Of a stretch of 8,862 nucleotides of DNA, positions 1 through 6,353 are shown in pieces. The stretch lies in assembly GCA_013153755.1 (NCBI GenBank), contig JAADDU010000034.1, positions 1 through 8,862 on the forward strand, read 5' to 3'. The notes beneath the pieces were generated by a model. It saw nothing but the letters and a program-made list of their open reading frames with translations, was not told the origin of the DNA and did no database searches. The first letter of the stretch is position 1. The number at the start of each line of letters is the position of its first letter. The translations under genes were made by a program, and so were the position numbers. The DNA comes from Campylobacterota bacterium (GTDB lineage Bacteria > Campylobacterota > Campylobacteria > Campylobacterales > Sulfurimonadaceae).

Positions 1-155
1 ACACAGTTTCTACATCAATGCAGATAAAAGGTAAACTAGATGACCCAGAAGTTAAAAGCCTAATAGCAAAAGATATTGTAACAGCACCACTAAACATTTT
101 AAAAAGGGCCATTACAAGCCCTTTTGAGCTGTTTAAAAAGAAAAAAGAAAAGTAG
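1..155 (+). CDS. 3' end of a probable AsmA/DUF3971-like envelope protein (partial)
   Basis: Only the last 50 codons are present, read in the frame that begins at base 3 and ends with TAG at 153-155. The visible tail contains an I-K-G-K-L-D-D-P-E-V stretch, then a segment around APLNILKRAITSPFELF, and ends in a lysine-rich run. In my knowledge, large AsmA-like or DUF3971 (YhdP-type) proteins end similarly: a last beta strand of the form 'v.G.l.dP.v', then a short amphipathic or hydrophobic helix and a basic tail. Such proteins bridge the envelope and are linked to phospholipid transport to the outer membrane. The family call is an inference from a short tail. The codon series and the tight convergent ending against the next gene make its status as a real gene likely. 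Confidence 0.6.
   Translation, partial: TVSTSMQIKGKLDDPEVKSLIAKDIVTAPLNILKRAITSPFELFKKKKEK
101..125 (-). terminator. Probable intrinsic terminator of the secA-permease operon
   Basis: AAAAGGGC at 102-109 and GCCCTTTT at 118-125 form a perfect 8-bp stem with an 8-nt loop. Read on the - strand, the hairpin lies about 35 nt past the permease stop codon and its 3' arm runs into five T residues (complement of 101-105), the layout of a Rho-independent terminator. On the + strand the arm is followed by only four T residues and lies inside the upstream gene, so use in that direction is less likely. The stem is short and has no long T-tract beyond the five bases, so confidence is moderate. Confidence 0.5.
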
Positions 156-159
156 TTAG

Positions 160-1362
160 TTATTCATTTCTTAAAACAGTTAAGATATCAACTTCACTTG
201 CTTTTTTTGCAGGATAATAAGAAGATGCTATAACAATTCCAAATGCACCACAAACTATGAGTACAAAGTCTTGCAAACTTAAATCTAATGGTAAAGTGGT
301 AGTTGGATAAACATCTTTAGGTAATGATATTATATCAAATGTGCTTAACACCCATAAGCCACTCATACCAAAGAAGACACCTGCTAAAATACCACCTACA
401 CCAATTACAATACCAAGATATAAAAAAACTTTTTTTATTTCTGATTCAGTTGCACCTAAAGATAATAACAATGCAATTTCACTTCTTCTGTTCATCACAG
501 TCATTAAAAGAGAAGATATAATATTTATCGCTGCAATAAGGATAATAAGCATTAAAACGATAAATAAAGATGCTTTTTCCATCTCTAATGCTGCAAAAAA
601 GTTAACATTATCTTCCCACCAGCCTTTAACGGTTACACTTATAGGTAATTTCTTCTTAATCTTTAGTATATCTATATGAGGATTAGTAGAATATATATGA
701 ATACCATCATATTGATTTGAAGGGATATGTAGCATAGATTGCATTGATGATAATGTTGTATAACTATATGCTTTATCATAAGCACTAAGACCAGAGTCAA
801 ATATAGCTTTAACTTTAAACCTCTTTAGTTTAGGTGTAACAGATAAACCACCCGGTTCTACATTTGTAAATATATACATAAGTTTATCATCTATATAAAG
901 ATTAAATTCATCTTTTAGACTTTTACCGATAAGTAGTTCAAATCTTTTAAAATCATGCCCTTTTATAGCTTTTTGTAACACACTATTTACTTGTGCTTCA
1001 TCCTTAAAGTTTACACCAAAGATATAACCACCTTCGAGTTTGGTTCCACTTCTTGCCATAATTGCTGACTGTACATAAGGACTAAAACTTAAATTTGGAA
1101 AATCATGTTGTAATTGTATGAGCAATTCTTCATTTACAGAACCATAAAATTTTGGAATCACAGTTAAAGGGTAGTTCATAATAGTAAGTTTATTTTTAAA
1201 CTCTTTATCAAAACCATTCATTAGAGCCATAGCTATCAAAAGAACCATAACACCCAAAGAGATACCTAAAAAAGCGAGAAGTGCTGATAAAAAAATGAAA
1301 GGTTGCTCCTTGTCAAAGCGTAAAAAACGCTTAACAAGATATGGAATTATTGATTTATTCAA
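160..1362 (-). CDS. lolC: LolC/LolE/LolF-family lipoprotein-releasing ABC transporter permease
   Basis: This 400-residue inner-membrane permease should work with a LolD-type ATPase, not in this window, to extract lipoproteins from the inner membrane and pass them to LolA. The architecture is that of the LolCE/MacB family: a cytoplasmic N-terminus, one membrane segment near residues 22-47, a large periplasmic domain (about 50-262), then three membrane segments near 264-290, 312-340 and 365-385. Family hallmarks are [16 protein letters not shown] before the second membrane segment, [15 protein letters not shown] (292-304, the coupling helix facing the ATPase), and a YPAKKAS...LRNE ending. The start is TTG at 1360-1362: an in-frame stop lies at 1381-1383 with no ATG or GTG between, and the first internal ATG (residue 39) would cut the first membrane segment. 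TTG overlaps the secA TGA as TTGA, suggesting translational coupling; AAAAGG lies 12 nt upstream. Only one permease is seen, so a single LolF-like homodimer is possible. Confidence 0.88.
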   Translation of the reverse strand: MNKSIIPYLVKRFLRFDKEQPFIFLSALLAFLGISLGVMVLLIAMALMNGFDKEFKNKLTIMNYPLTVIPKFYGSVNEELLIQLQHDFPNLSFSPYVQSAIMARSGTKLEGGYIFGVNFKDEAQVNSVLQKAIKGHDFKRFELLIGKSLKDEFNLYIDDKLMYIFTNVEPGGLSVTPKLKRFKVKAIFDSGLSAYDKAYSYTTLSSMQSMLHIPSNQYDGIHIYSTNPHIDILKIKKKLPISVTVKGWWEDNVNFFAALEMEKASLFIVLMLIILIAAINIISSLLMTVMNRRSEIALLLSLGATESEIKKVFLYLGIVIGVGGILAGVFFGMSGLWVLSTFDIISLPKDVYPTTTLPLDLSLQDFVLIVCGAFGIVIASSYYPAKKASEVDILTVLRNE

Positions 1363-3938
1363 GAAGCAAAAACACCTTTTTTAGGTCCACTTTTACCACA
1401 ACATTGTTTATATTTTTTACCACTTCCACAAGGACATGGTTCATTTCTTGCAACTTTTTTAGTAGTTACAACTTCTTCTTGTGAGTTTTGAGAATGATTA
1501 AGTTTCATCGCTTCTTCATCAAGCTTTCTTTGCATCTCTAACTGCTGAGCCATTTTTGCAGCTTCTTCTTCTGGAGATTCCATTCTAAACTGGATGATTT
1601 GTAGTGTTTTTATAGTATTAAATTTTATATCTTTGATGAGTTCAGTAAAGAGATTATAACTCTCTTTTTTATACTCAACAAGAGGGTCTTTTTGATTATA
1701 TGCACGGAGTCTAATACCTGTTTTCATATTATCCATAGCATATAGATGCTCTCTCCAAGCACCATCTAATTCTTTTAAGTATAGCTCTCTTGCTATATCA
1801 TGTTGAACTTCTTCTTCTAAAACACTCATCTTATCATCGTAAGATTTTTTAACTATATTAGTGATAGTTTCTAAAAGTTCATCATAATCTAATGAAGAGA
1901 ATTCTTCTGTATTTACATCAAGATTCACTTCCTCTTTTAGAAGTTCAGACAATTTTTTAAGATTAAAGTCTTCTTTTGCTCCACCATCAAAAATATCACA
2001 TAGATTTAAAAGGTTTTCTATATACTCTGCTCTTACTTCATCAATCTTAGAGATGATGTCAAAATCTTTGTCTAAAAGTTGATTTCTAAATTTATAAACG
2101 ATTTTTCTTTGCTCATTTGCAACATCATCATACTCAACAATCTGCTTACGACCCTCATAGTGCATATTTTCAACTTTCATTTGAGCTTTTTCAACTGCAC
2201 GCGTAACCATTTTTGACTCTATATACTCACCATCTTCAACACCCAGTCTTTCCATAATAGACTTAATCTTATCACTTCCAAAGATACGAAGAAGATTATC
2301 TTCTAAAGATAGATAAAATTGAGTAGTACCAGCATCACCTTGACGACCACTACGACCACGAAGTTGGTTATCTATACGGCGATTTTCATGTCTTTCAGTT
2401 CCTATGATGTAAAGACCACCAAGCTCTTTTACTTCATCGTTTACTTTTATATCAACACCACGACCAGCCATATTTGTTGCTATAGTTACAGCACCTTTTG
2501 CACCTGCATGTTTAATGATTTCACCCTCTTGCTCATGATTTTTTGCATTTAATACAGTATGAGCAATCTTCTCTTTTTTAAGAACTTCATGTAAAACTTC
2601 AGATTTTTCGATAGATGCAGTACCTATAAGCACAGGTTGACCAGTAGCAGATAATTTTTTAATAGTTTCTATAACTGCATCAAACTTTTCACCCTCTGTT
2701 TTATATATAAGGTCATTTAAGTCTTTTCTTGTAATAGGGATATTTGTAGGGATAGAAACAACATCAAGGTTATAAATCTGAGCAAACTCTGTAGCTTCTG
2801 TCTCAGCCGTACCAGTCATACCAGCTAGTTTATCATACATTCTAAAGTAATTTTGAAATGTTATATCTGCTAGTGTTTGAGTTTCCTCTTTTATCTCTAC
2901 TTTCTCTTTTGCTTCAAGTGCCTGATGAAGACCCTCTGAAAAACGACGCCCTTCACTAAGACGACCAGTAAACTCATCAACTATAACAACCTCACCATCA
3001 TTTACAACATAATCAACATCTTTTTCAAAAAGATAGTTGGCTTTTAGGGCTTGGTCAAGTGCATGAGGAAGTGAAGAATTCTCAATACTATAAAGATTTT
3101 CAACTCCAAAAAGCTCTTCAGCTTTTGTAATCCCTTCCTCTGTTATAAGGATAACTTTATCTTTCTCATCAACTGTAAAATGTTCATCTTTTACTAACTT
3201 CATAGCAACAGCATCTGCATCTACATAGTTTTGCAAAGATTTGTTTGTAGGTCCAGATATGATAAGTGGTGTTCTAGCTTCATCTATCAAGATAGAGTCA
3301 ACTTCATCAACGATAACAAAGTTATGCCCTCTTTGAGCCATCTGGTCTGCTGAGTAAGCCATGTTATCTCTTAGATAGTCAAATCCAAATTCATTATTTG
3401 TACCATAAGTTATATCACATTGGTAAGCTTTTATCTTCTCTTGTGGCTCTGAATTACTCTCAAGAACTGTACCAACACTAAAACCTAAAAAGTTATATAA
3501 AACTCCCATTTCTGTCGCATCTCTTGATGCTAGGTAATCATTTACAGTAACTAGATGTACACCTTTACCAGTAATAGCGTTTAAGATGATAGGTAGAGTT
3601 GCAACAAGTGTTTTACCCTCCCCTGTTTTCATCTCTGCGATTCTACCTTCATGTAAAACCATACCACCTATGAGCTGAACATCAAAATGTCTCATACCCA
3701 AAACTCTTTTACTAGCTTCCCTTGTAATAGCAAAAGAATCTTCTAAAATATCTTCTAGAGTCTTTTGTTCATTTAAAACACTTTCTTTTAAAATATTAAA
3801 AGATGATTTCAACTCATCGTCACTCATAGCTTCATACTTAGCTTCAAGTGCATTTATACTTTTTACTCTTTTGTTATACTTTTTTAATTCTCTATCATTT
3901 GCAGTACCAAATACTTTTCCCATTAATGCCTGTAGCAT
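1359..3938 (-). CDS. secA: SecA, preprotein translocase ATPase
   Basis: SecA is the ATPase motor that pushes unfolded preproteins through SecYEG. The 859-residue product has the full domain order: Walker A MKTGEGKT (about 103-110), Walker B with DEVD (211-214), VDEFTGR (320-326) near the end of the preprotein-binding region, GMTGTA (about 373-378), second nucleotide-binding domain motifs [11 protein letters not shown] (488-498) and [11 protein letters not shown] (525-535), the helical scaffold and wing, then a charged linker and a C-terminal zinc motif CPC-X8-CC (Cys 835, 837, 846, 847), which in the family binds SecB or ribosomes. The last zinc ligand is Cys rather than the His of E. coli, a known variant. 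I chose ATG at 3936-3938 over TTG two codons upstream because AAGG at 3945-3948 sits 6 nt before the ATG but directly abuts the TTG. The gene ends in TGA overlapping the permease start. Confidence 0.97.
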   Translation of the reverse strand: MLQALMGKVFGTANDRELKKYNKRVKSINALEAKYEAMSDDELKSSFNILKESVLNEQKTLEDILEDSFAITREASKRVLGMRHFDVQLIGGMVLHEGRIAEMKTGEGKTLVATLPIILNAITGKGVHLVTVNDYLASRDATEMGVLYNFLGFSVGTVLESNSEPQEKIKAYQCDITYGTNNEFGFDYLRDNMAYSADQMAQRGHNFVIVDEVDSILIDEARTPLIISGPTNKSLQNYVDADAVAMKLVKDEHFTVDEKDKVILITEEGITKAEELFGVENLYSIENSSLPHALDQALKANYLFEKDVDYVVNDGEVVIVDEFTGRLSEGRRFSEGLHQALEAKEKVEIKEETQTLADITFQNYFRMYDKLAGMTGTAETEATEFAQIYNLDVVSIPTNIPITRKDLNDLIYKTEGEKFDAVIETIKKLSATGQPVLIGTASIEKSEVLHEVLKKEKIAHTVLNAKNHEQEGEIIKHAGAKGAVTIATNMAGRGVDIKVNDEVKELGGLYIIGTERHENRRIDNQLRGRSGRQGDAGTTQFYLSLEDNLLRIFGSDKIKSIMERLGVEDGEYIESKMVTRAVEKAQMKVENMHYEGRKQIVEYDDVANEQRKIVYKFRNQLLDKDFDIISKIDEVRAEYIENLLNLCDIFDGGAKEDFNLKKLSELLKEEVNLDVNTEEFSSLDYDELLETITNIVKKSYDDKMSVLEEEVQHDIARELYLKELDGAWREHLYAMDNMKTGIRLRAYNQKDPLVEYKKESYNLFTELIKDIKFNTIKTLQIIQFRMESPEEEAAKMAQQLEMQRKLDEEAMKLNHSQNSQEEVVTTKKVARNEPCPCGSGKKYKQCCGKSGPKKGVFAS

Positions 3939-3944
3939 CTTCAA

Positions 3945-3948
3945 CCTT
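3945..3948 (-). promoter_or_regulatory. secA ribosome binding site (decides start)
   Basis: On the - strand the order is AAGG, TTG, AAG, ATG. The 6-nt gap between AAGG and ATG (3936-3938) is a normal Shine-Dalgarno spacing, whereas a start at the TTG (3942-3944) would leave no gap. This supports a start two codons later than the longest open frame. Confidence 0.7.
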
Positions 3949-3988
3949 AGTGCAGACTACTATTTACGCAGTCATTGAAATTGTTGCC

Positions 3989-3997
3989 ATTCTAGCA
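3989..3997 (-). promoter_or_regulatory. Putative sigma-70 extended -10 promoter of secA-permease
   Basis: Read on the - strand, TGC is followed by TAGAAT (3989-3994), a five-of-six match to TATAAT with the TG extension at 3996-3997. It lies about 50 nt upstream of the secA start. The sequence upstream is T/A-rich with no clear -35 box, as expected for Campylobacterota sigma-70 promoters. Predicted by eye only. Confidence 0.5.
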
Positions 3998-4046
3998 TAT
4001 TAATAGTAAAAATTTGTATAAGTTAATAAATGAAACTATTTTAATT

Positions 4047-4055
4047 TGATATAAT
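4047..4055 (+). promoter_or_regulatory. Putative sigma-70 extended -10 promoter of lolA
   Basis: TGA followed by a perfect TATAAT (4050-4055) makes a consensus extended -10 element, 23 nt before the lolA ATG. Upstream sequence is AT-rich with T-tracts and no obvious -35. Transcription would start around 4062, giving a leader of roughly 17 nt that still contains the GAGGA ribosome binding site at 4068-4072. Confidence 0.6.
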
Positions 4056-4078
4056 TTCTAAAACTATGAGGATTTAAC

Positions 4079-4594
4079 ATGAAATTTTTTATATTGATAT
4101 TTACTATATACACGCTAAGTTTTGCTTCTTTTTATAATATTAACTCTTTTGAGGCTGATTTTACACAAAGTGTTACAGATGATAAAAATGTATCTTTAGT
4201 ATATAATGGTCATCTTATCGCATCTAAACCACAAAATGCTTTATGGAAATATATAAAACCAATAGAAAAAGATGTTTATATAAATAGTTTTGAAGTAACC
4301 ATAATTGAACCAGAAATCGAGCAAGTCATTATAAGAAAAATAGAGTCTGATTTTGATTTTTTTAACATGTTACAAAATGCAACACAAATTTCTACTAATA
4401 AATATGAAGCAAACTATAGAGACTCTCATTTTATTATAAAAACCAAAAATAAAACAATAGAGTCTATTTCATATCTTGATGAATTTGATAACATAGTAAA
4501 AATTATCTTTAAAAATCAAAAACAAAATAGGAGCATAAACAATAATATATTTTTACCAAAATATCCACTAAATTTTGATGTTATACGAGATTAA
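4079..4594 (+). CDS. lolA: LolA, periplasmic outer-membrane lipoprotein carrier
   Basis: LolA accepts lipoproteins from the inner-membrane Lol transporter and ferries them through the periplasm to the outer membrane. The 171-residue product begins with a short signal peptide (about 1-16, MKFFILIFTIYTLSFA) and then shows the family opening F-E-A-D-F-T-Q (24-30), an A-L-W-K-Y-I-K-P segment (54-61) matching the 'fRW.y..P' strand, and the closing pattern N-x-F-x-x-P...F-D-V-I-R-D typical of LolA ends. It is slightly shorter than E. coli LolA. The ATG has GAGGA 6 nt upstream. It is divergent from secA and close to a Lol-type permease, which supports the function; I recall a similar secA-lolA-permease neighbourhood in Helicobacter and Campylobacter. 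Sequence similarity to proteobacterial LolA is low, as usual for this phylum. Confidence 0.85.
   Translation: MKFFILIFTIYTLSFASFYNINSFEADFTQSVTDDKNVSLVYNGHLIASKPQNALWKYIKPIEKDVYINSFEVTIIEPEIEQVIIRKIESDFDFFNMLQNATQISTNKYEANYRDSHFIIKTKNKTIESISYLDEFDNIVKIIFKNQKQNRSINNNIFLPKYPLNFDVIRD
4591..4594. other. Shared TTAA stop palindrome of lolA and flgG
   Basis: lolA ends with TAA at 4592-4594 and flgG, on the other strand, ends with TAA read from 4593-4591. The palindrome TTAA therefore supplies both stop codons and the two convergent genes overlap by four bases. Confidence 0.9.
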
Positions 4595-5379
4595 CGCTTT
4601 AAGCCATTTACGGTTTGAAGCATCTCATCACTTGTTGTAATGATTTTTGAATTCGCATCATAAGCTCTTTGTCCCGTAATTAAATCTGTAAGTTCCACTA
4701 CAAGTTCAACATTACTAAGCTCAACAAAACCTTGTCTTAACACTCCAAGACCATCAATTCCTGGTGTTCCCTCAACTGGCTGACCTGAAGAATCTGTTTC
4801 TATATAAAGATTATCACCTAAAGAGTGTAATCCTGCTGGATTTATATAGTTTGTGAGAGTGATTTGCCCTATCTGTGTTGCTTGAGTTTGTCCTGGTTGT
4901 ATAACTGTAACTGTACCATCTGTACCTATGCTTACATTTGTAGCATCAGGTGGGACAACTATCTCTGGAACAAGTTTATAGCCATCACTGTTTACTATAG
5001 TACCATTATCATCAACTTTAAAAGCACCATTTCTACTATAAACTTCTGTTCCATCTGGAAGTTCAAGTTTAAAAAAACCTTTACCAGTTATAGCCATATC
5101 TAGTTGGTTGTCTGTTTGTTTTAAACTACCTTCTGAAAAGATTTTATTTATAGCTGTTGGTCTAACACCAAGTCCGACCTCTATCCCGGTAGGACTTTTT
5201 GTTACATCACTAGTAGATGTTCCAGCATATTCCATAACTTTATACATCAAGTCTGCAAACTCTGCACGAGATTTTTTAAAACCTATGGTATTTACATTTG
5301 CTATATTGTTTGCTGTTGTATCTATCTGTGTCTGCATACTCAACATTCCTGTAGAGGCAGTATAAAGTGATTGCATCAT
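4591..5379 (-). CDS. flgG: FlgG, flagellar distal rod protein
   Basis: FlgG builds the distal rod of the flagellar drive shaft, between the proximal rod and the hook, after export by the flagellar type III system. The 262-residue product matches the usual FlgG length. The N-terminal D0 helix opens MMQSLYTASTGM and carries the rod/hook signature NNIANVNTIGFK (24-35). The segment FSEGSLKQTDNQLDMAITGKGFF (81-103, the D0/D1 return) and SRNGAF (115-120) follow, and the C-terminal D0 helix is GFVELSNVELVVELTDLI...QRAYDANSKIITTSDEMLQT (217-256). The start is the first of two ATG codons: AAGGA lies 8 nt before it, and MM is common in FlgG. It follows flgF by 16 nt in the same direction, so the two are very probably one transcript. 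Confidence 0.96.
   Translation of the reverse strand: MMQSLYTASTGMLSMQTQIDTTANNIANVNTIGFKKSRAEFADLMYKVMEYAGTSTSDVTKSPTGIEVGLGVRPTAINKIFSEGSLKQTDNQLDMAITGKGFFKLELPDGTEVYSRNGAFKVDDNGTIVNSDGYKLVPEIVVPPDATNVSIGTDGTVTVIQPGQTQATQIGQITLTNYINPAGLHSLGDNLYIETDSSGQPVEGTPGIDGLGVLRQGFVELSNVELVVELTDLITGQRAYDANSKIITTSDEMLQTVNGLKR
4596..4621 (+). other. Stem-loop immediately after the lolA stop codon
   Basis: GCTTTAAGCC (4596-4605) can pair with GGTTTGAAGC (4612-4621) around a 6-nt loop. As + strand RNA this is a continuous 10-bp stem with one U-G and one G-U wobble; on the - strand the same two positions become A-C mismatches, so the hairpin favours the lolA transcript. It begins two bases past the lolA stop and lies within the last codons of flgG. 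No T-run follows directly, so it is not a classical intrinsic terminator; it could stabilise or define the lolA mRNA 3' end. Confidence 0.4.
5275..5301 (-). repeat. 27-bp exact repeat, copy in flgG
   Basis: This stretch is identical, including all synonymous positions, to 6119-6145 in flgF. In both genes it encodes the nine residues ANVNTIGFK of the rod/hook N-terminal signature. Flanking bases differ on both sides. Confidence 0.85.
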
Positions 5380-5395
5380 AGTTTAATTCCTTTTA

Positions 5396-6223
5396 TTATG
5401 CTTTTGCAGCTAATTTATTTATGGCATCGCCATTCATATCATCCATTTGAACTTGCATCGCTTTTTGATACATTCCAACTAAACGATTTGTTTCTATCAT
5501 TTGAGTCATCATTTTAACTGCATTAACATTACTGTCTTCTGCAAACCCTTGTAAAACTCCACCACTCTCTTCGACACTTTTTAGGGTTGAAATACCTTCA
5601 TAATTATATAAGCCATCCCCCTCTTTTATAAGTAGTTTTAGATTATCTGGTTTAGCGATAAAAAATTTTGAACCAAGTGTAAGTTTTGGTGTATTTGGAA
5701 TATTTTTATATATTTGACCATTTTTATCAACTTCTATAATATTTTCAGTATCACTAAAAGATATAACACTTTTACCAGCAGATTGAAAATAATCATCTGG
5801 TAACACTTCATAGCCACTCTTAGTAACAAGTTTACCATCATCATCTTTTGTAAATGAACCATCTTTGGTAAGTCTAAGACCATGTGGTGTTTTAACTAAA
5901 AAGAATTCATCTTCATTAGATAATGCAAAATCAAAAGTATTATTTGTTGGTTCTAAACGACCAGATGAAAAGTTCGTATACGAATCCACAATTTGAGGAG
6001 CTTTTGTTATAGTTCTATTTAAAAAACTAGCACCATCCTTTGTGTTGTTTTCATGTGGTAGCTCATCTCTAGCTTCTTTATATAAACGCATAAAATCACC
6101 AACTATAAGGTTGTCTTCTTTAAAACCTATGGTATTTACATTTGCAAGGTTATTTGAAATAGTATCAAGACGATTAAATTGAGCAACCATACCAGCTGCT
6201 GCACTATAATATCCACTCTGCAT
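5396..6223 (-). CDS. flgF: FlgF/FlgG2-type flagellar rod protein
   Basis: This is a second member of the FlgG/FlgF rod family, 275 residues long, likely the proximal-rod component that sits below FlgG; Campylobacter and Helicobacter genomes often label it flgG2. The N-terminal D0 region carries SNNLANVNTIGFK (about 23-35). The middle has YTNFSSGRLEPTNNTFDFAL (82-101) and a T-K-D-G-S-F turn (119-124), matching the D1 signature 'GaL..T.n.lDlAi'. The C-terminal D0 helix is GVLQGFAEDSNVNAVKMMTQMIETNRLVGMYQKAMQ (222-257). Outside these regions it differs strongly from its neighbour FlgG, so it is an old paralogue. ATG at 6221-6223 has an AAGGGAG ribosome binding site just upstream. A sigma-54-type promoter lies close upstream and flgG follows 16 nt downstream. 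Whether it is FlgF or a second FlgG needs a phylogeny. Confidence 0.85.
   Translation of the reverse strand: MQSGYYSAAAGMVAQFNRLDTISNNLANVNTIGFKEDNLIVGDFMRLYKEARDELPHENNTKDGASFLNRTITKAPQIVDSYTNFSSGRLEPTNNTFDFALSNEDEFFLVKTPHGLRLTKDGSFTKDDDGKLVTKSGYEVLPDDYFQSAGKSVISFSDTENIIEVDKNGQIYKNIPNTPKLTLGSKFFIAKPDNLKLLIKEGDGLYNYEGISTLKSVEESGGVLQGFAEDSNVNAVKMMTQMIETNRLVGMYQKAMQVQMDDMNGDAINKLAAKA
6119..6145 (-). repeat. 27-bp exact repeat, copy in flgF
   Basis: Partner of the copy at 5275-5301, in the same orientation and 844 bp away. The identity covers exactly nine codons of the conserved D0 signature and stops abruptly at both ends. Confidence 0.85.
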
Positions 6224-6255
6224 AATCTCCCTTTAGTTGTCATATTTTGTATTCT

Positions 6256-6273
6256 AAGCAAATGGTGTTCCAA
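6256..6273 (-). promoter_or_regulatory. Sigma-54 (RpoN) promoter of flgF-flgG
   Basis: Read on the - strand the sequence is TTGGAACACCATTTGCTT. It has the diagnostic GG (6270-6271) and GC (6258-6259) separated by exactly 10 bases and closely fits the TTGGAAC-N4-TTTGCTT form known from Campylobacter and Helicobacter flagellar promoters. The expected start, about 12 bases past the GC, falls near 6247 and gives a leader of roughly 24 nt before the flgF ATG. In this phylum rod and hook genes are typically RpoN/FlgR-controlled, so both motif and context agree. An activator site was not identified. Confidence 0.85.
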
Positions 6274-6295
6274 TAAAAATTTCAGATATTTTTAA

Positions 6296-6312
6296 TATAA
6301 TTTGGGTATAAT
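6296..6312 (+). promoter_or_regulatory. Tandem TATAAT -10 boxes upstream of rpoD
   Basis: Two perfect TATAAT hexamers lie at 6296-6301 and 6307-6312, 11 bp apart, 42 to 58 bases upstream of the rpoD ATG. The second is preceded by TTTGGG, resembling the TTTGnTATAAT style seen in this phylum. No convincing -35 box accompanies either. One or both are likely to drive rpoD. Confidence 0.55.
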
Positions 6313-6353
6313 CCAATCTTTAAAAAAACTTAAAAATTAAGGCATATTTAAAT

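Noticed and set aside
324..679. Overlapping + strand open frames opposite the permease gene
   Set aside because: They lie antisense to a well-supported permease gene and show no recognisable domain or plausible ribosome binding context; they are shadows.
2319..2552. 77-codon + strand frame opposite secA
   Set aside because: It is composed of T, S, Y and F runs produced by the complement of the conserved second nucleotide-binding domain of SecA; not a gene.
3964..3990. Nine-codon leader frame (MATISMTA plus stop) upstream of secA on the - strand, considered as a SecM-like regulator
   Set aside because: Its ATG overlaps the predicted -10 box, so it would lie upstream of the transcription start; it also has no signal-like or arrest-like sequence.
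5163..5200. AAGTCC...GGACTT inverted repeat within flgG
   Set aside because: The 6-bp stem has a long loop, lies in mid-gene coding sequence, and nothing suggests a transcript end there.
4864..5365. Two + strand frames opposite flgG
   Set aside because: Both are antisense to conserved FlgG coding sequence, have odd composition and no ribosome binding evidence.
6224..6353. Possible small RNA or small gene in the flgF-rpoD intergenic region
   Set aside because: The region is only 130 bp and is accounted for by the sigma-54 promoter, the -10 boxes and the two ribosome binding sites; no convincing terminator or open frame remains.
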